A program made the translations under genes and the position numbers. A stretch of DNA of 64,000 bases from Lachnospiraceae bacterium (GTDB lineage: Bacteria; Bacillota; Clostridia; Lachnospirales; Lachnospiraceae): positions 1-64,000 of the forward strand of contig JAQUVX010000017.1 of the NCBI GenBank assembly GCA_028693165.1, written 5' to 3'. The stretch's first letter is position 1; every line of letters starts with the position of its first letter. The notes beneath the pieces were generated by a model that was given only the letters and a program-made list of their open reading frames with translations, ran no database searches and was not told the origin of the DNA. Of this stretch, positions 62,944 through 64,000 are shown one piece after another.

Positions 62944-63825
62944 ATGACAGACTATATAATCAGAGCAACGGCGGCCGAGGGGCAGATCCGGGCTTTCGCC
63001 GCGACGACCAGAGATCTGGTGGAATACGCGCGCAGTGCACACAATACCAGTCCGATTGCTTCGGCGGCCCTTGGGCGGCTTTTGACGGCGGGCGCCATGA
63101 TGGGCGTGATGATGAAGGGGGAGAAGGATCTTCTGACCCTCAAGATCGAGGGAGACGGGCCAATCGGAGGACTGACGGTGACGGCGGATTCCAGGGGAAA
63201 TGTGAAAGGGTACGCGGTCAATCCGGCGGTCATGCTTCCGCCGAATGAGAAGGGCAAGCTGGATGTGGGCGGTGCGCTGGGGATCGGCGTGCTGAGCGTT
63301 ATCAAGGATATTGGCATGAAGGAGCCGTATGTGGGGCAGACCATTCTTGTGACCAGCGAGATCGCGGAGGATTTGACTTATTATTTTGCAACGTCGGAGC
63401 AGACTCCGTCCAGCGTGGCGCTGGGTGTGCTGATGAATAAGGACAACACGGTGCGGCAGGCGGGCGGCTTTATCCTGCAGATGATGCCGGGGGCTTCGGA
63501 AGAGGTGATATCCGGTCTGGAGAACAAATTAAACGAGATCACCTCAATCACGGCGCTTTTGGATGCGGGCAATACACCGGAGATGATCCTGGAGCATGTC
63601 CTGGGAGAATTTGGTCTGGTGATTACGGACAAGGTTCCGACGCAGTTTGTCTGCAACTGCTCAAAGGAGCGGATTGAGAGAGCGCTGATCAGTGTGGGAC
63701 GTCAGGAATTACAGAGCATGATCGATGATGGAAAGACCATCGAGGTCAACTGTCATTTCTGCGGTCATCATTATCTGGTCACGGTGGAGGAACTTGAGAC
63801 ACTGCTCGGCAAGGCGCAGCGATAG
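62944..63825 (+). CDS. hslO: Redox-regulated chaperone Hsp33
   Basis: A 293-residue chaperone activated by oxidation and heat. The N-terminal domain matches Hsp33 (DYIIRATAAEGQIRAFAATT... NTSPIASAALGRLLTA). The C-terminal redox switch has four zinc cysteines, FVCNCS and NCHFCGHHY, so it is functional. ATG 62944 follows AGGAGGAAAAAG. Confidence 0.96.
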   Translation: MTDYIIRATAAEGQIRAFAATTRDLVEYARSAHNTSPIASAALGRLLTAGAMMGVMMKGEKDLLTLKIEGDGPIGGLTVTADSRGNVKGYAVNPAVMLPPNEKGKLDVGGALGIGVLSVIKDIGMKEPYVGQTILVTSEIAEDLTYYFATSEQTPSSVALGVLMNKDNTVRQAGGFILQMMPGASEEVISGLENKLNEITSITALLDAGNTPEMILEHVLGEFGLVITDKVPTQFVCNCSKERIERALISVGRQELQSMIDDGKTIEVNCHFCGHHYLVTVEELETLLGKAQR

Positions 63826-63879
63826 GGATTTGACGCAGAGCGGGGCGCGACGGGCCACAAAGAAAAGGGGATTTGCAAG

Positions 63880-64000
63880 ATGATCGATTATTCGGAGCAT
63901 GAAGGAAAGCTGTATCATATTCAGGTTGGAAAAGGCGATGTGGGACGTTATGTGATCCTGCCGGGTGATCCAAAGCGCTGCAAGCTGATTGCGCAGTATT
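63880..64000 (+). CDS. Nucleoside phosphorylase, N-terminal part (cut by window end)
   Basis: The first 40 codons read [20 protein letters not shown] and continue [20 protein letters not shown]. The LPGDP(K/A)R motif is the phosphate-binding start of the PNP/UDP family; the [19 protein letters not shown] form is closest to uridine phosphorylase. The rest lies beyond the window. AAAAGGGG precedes the ATG by 9 bases. Confidence 0.8.
   Translation, partial: MIDYSEHEGKLYHIQVGKGDVGRYVILPGDPKRCKLIAQY

Overview
This window looks like about 64 kb of chromosome from an anaerobic, low-to-mid-GC Gram-positive of the Lachnospiraceae / Clostridium cluster XIVa type. By eye the GC content is near 50%. Genes carry strong AGGAGG-type ribosome binding sites and use GTG and TTG as well as ATG starts. 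Promoters are of the TTGACA-17-TATAAT sigma-A type. The content also fits: ferredoxin-fused aldo/keto reductase, xanthine-dehydrogenase-type hydroxylase, ZapA, U32 protease, TRAP transporters, a Cys-type sulfatase and an Fe-S PurF. No rRNA, tRNA or CRISPR array was seen. These taxonomic statements are inference from gene content, not from a database search.

Layout. (1) 1-2124: a lysine riboswitch with its terminator controls dapA-dapB. (2) 2211-6378: a small lipoprotein, then a GntR/UTRA regulator with a palindromic operator inside its own promoter, and an ascorbate-type PTS (EIIA, EIIB, EIIC) with a SIS-domain sugar-phosphate protein. (3) 6509-12070: an Arg-rich orphan, then purC-purF-purB and purA, each group with a clear promoter. 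(4) 12133-15677: a MATE exporter split by a one-base frameshift, its divergent AraC regulator, and a DEDD-type exonuclease-like protein. (5) 15849-26761: ruvA-ruvB, zapA, then U32 peptidase, SEDS glycosyltransferase and class B PBP, followed by a three-subunit molybdenum hydroxylase. (6) 26902-33565: NUDIX, ABC-class ATPase (PF09818 type), M32 carboxypeptidase, Gfo/Idh/MocA oxidoreductase and a subtilisin-like protease.

(7) 33,600-34,450 is a short AT-rich insertion holding DUF3791-type small genes and a broken DUF3990 gene. (8) 34480-44692: FliB-like protein, transglutaminase-like protein, MFS exporter, tandem-NUDIX protein translationally coupled to cysteine synthase, YihY/BrkB membrane protein and a heterodimeric ABC exporter. 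(9) 44968-46692: TetR plus ferredoxin-aldo/keto reductase.

(10) 46872-53568 is a self-contained uptake/catabolic unit: LytS/YesM-type sensor kinase, YesN-type regulator, DctP-Q-M TRAP transporter and sulfatase. (11) 53690-60481: an IS30-like transposase remnant, a FadR-type GntR regulator and a divergent AT-richer cluster (DcuC carrier, MalY/PatB C-S lyase, TAXI binding protein, fused TRAP permease). (12) 60725-64000: VanZ-like protein, SEC-C protein, methyltransferase, Hsp33 and the start of a nucleoside phosphorylase.

The parts most worth attention are the two regulated transporter-enzyme cassettes in (10) and (11), the GntR-PTS-SIS cassette with DasR/NagR-like operators in (2), the degraded DUF3791/DUF3990 locus in (7), and the tandem-NUDIX/cysK coupling in (8).
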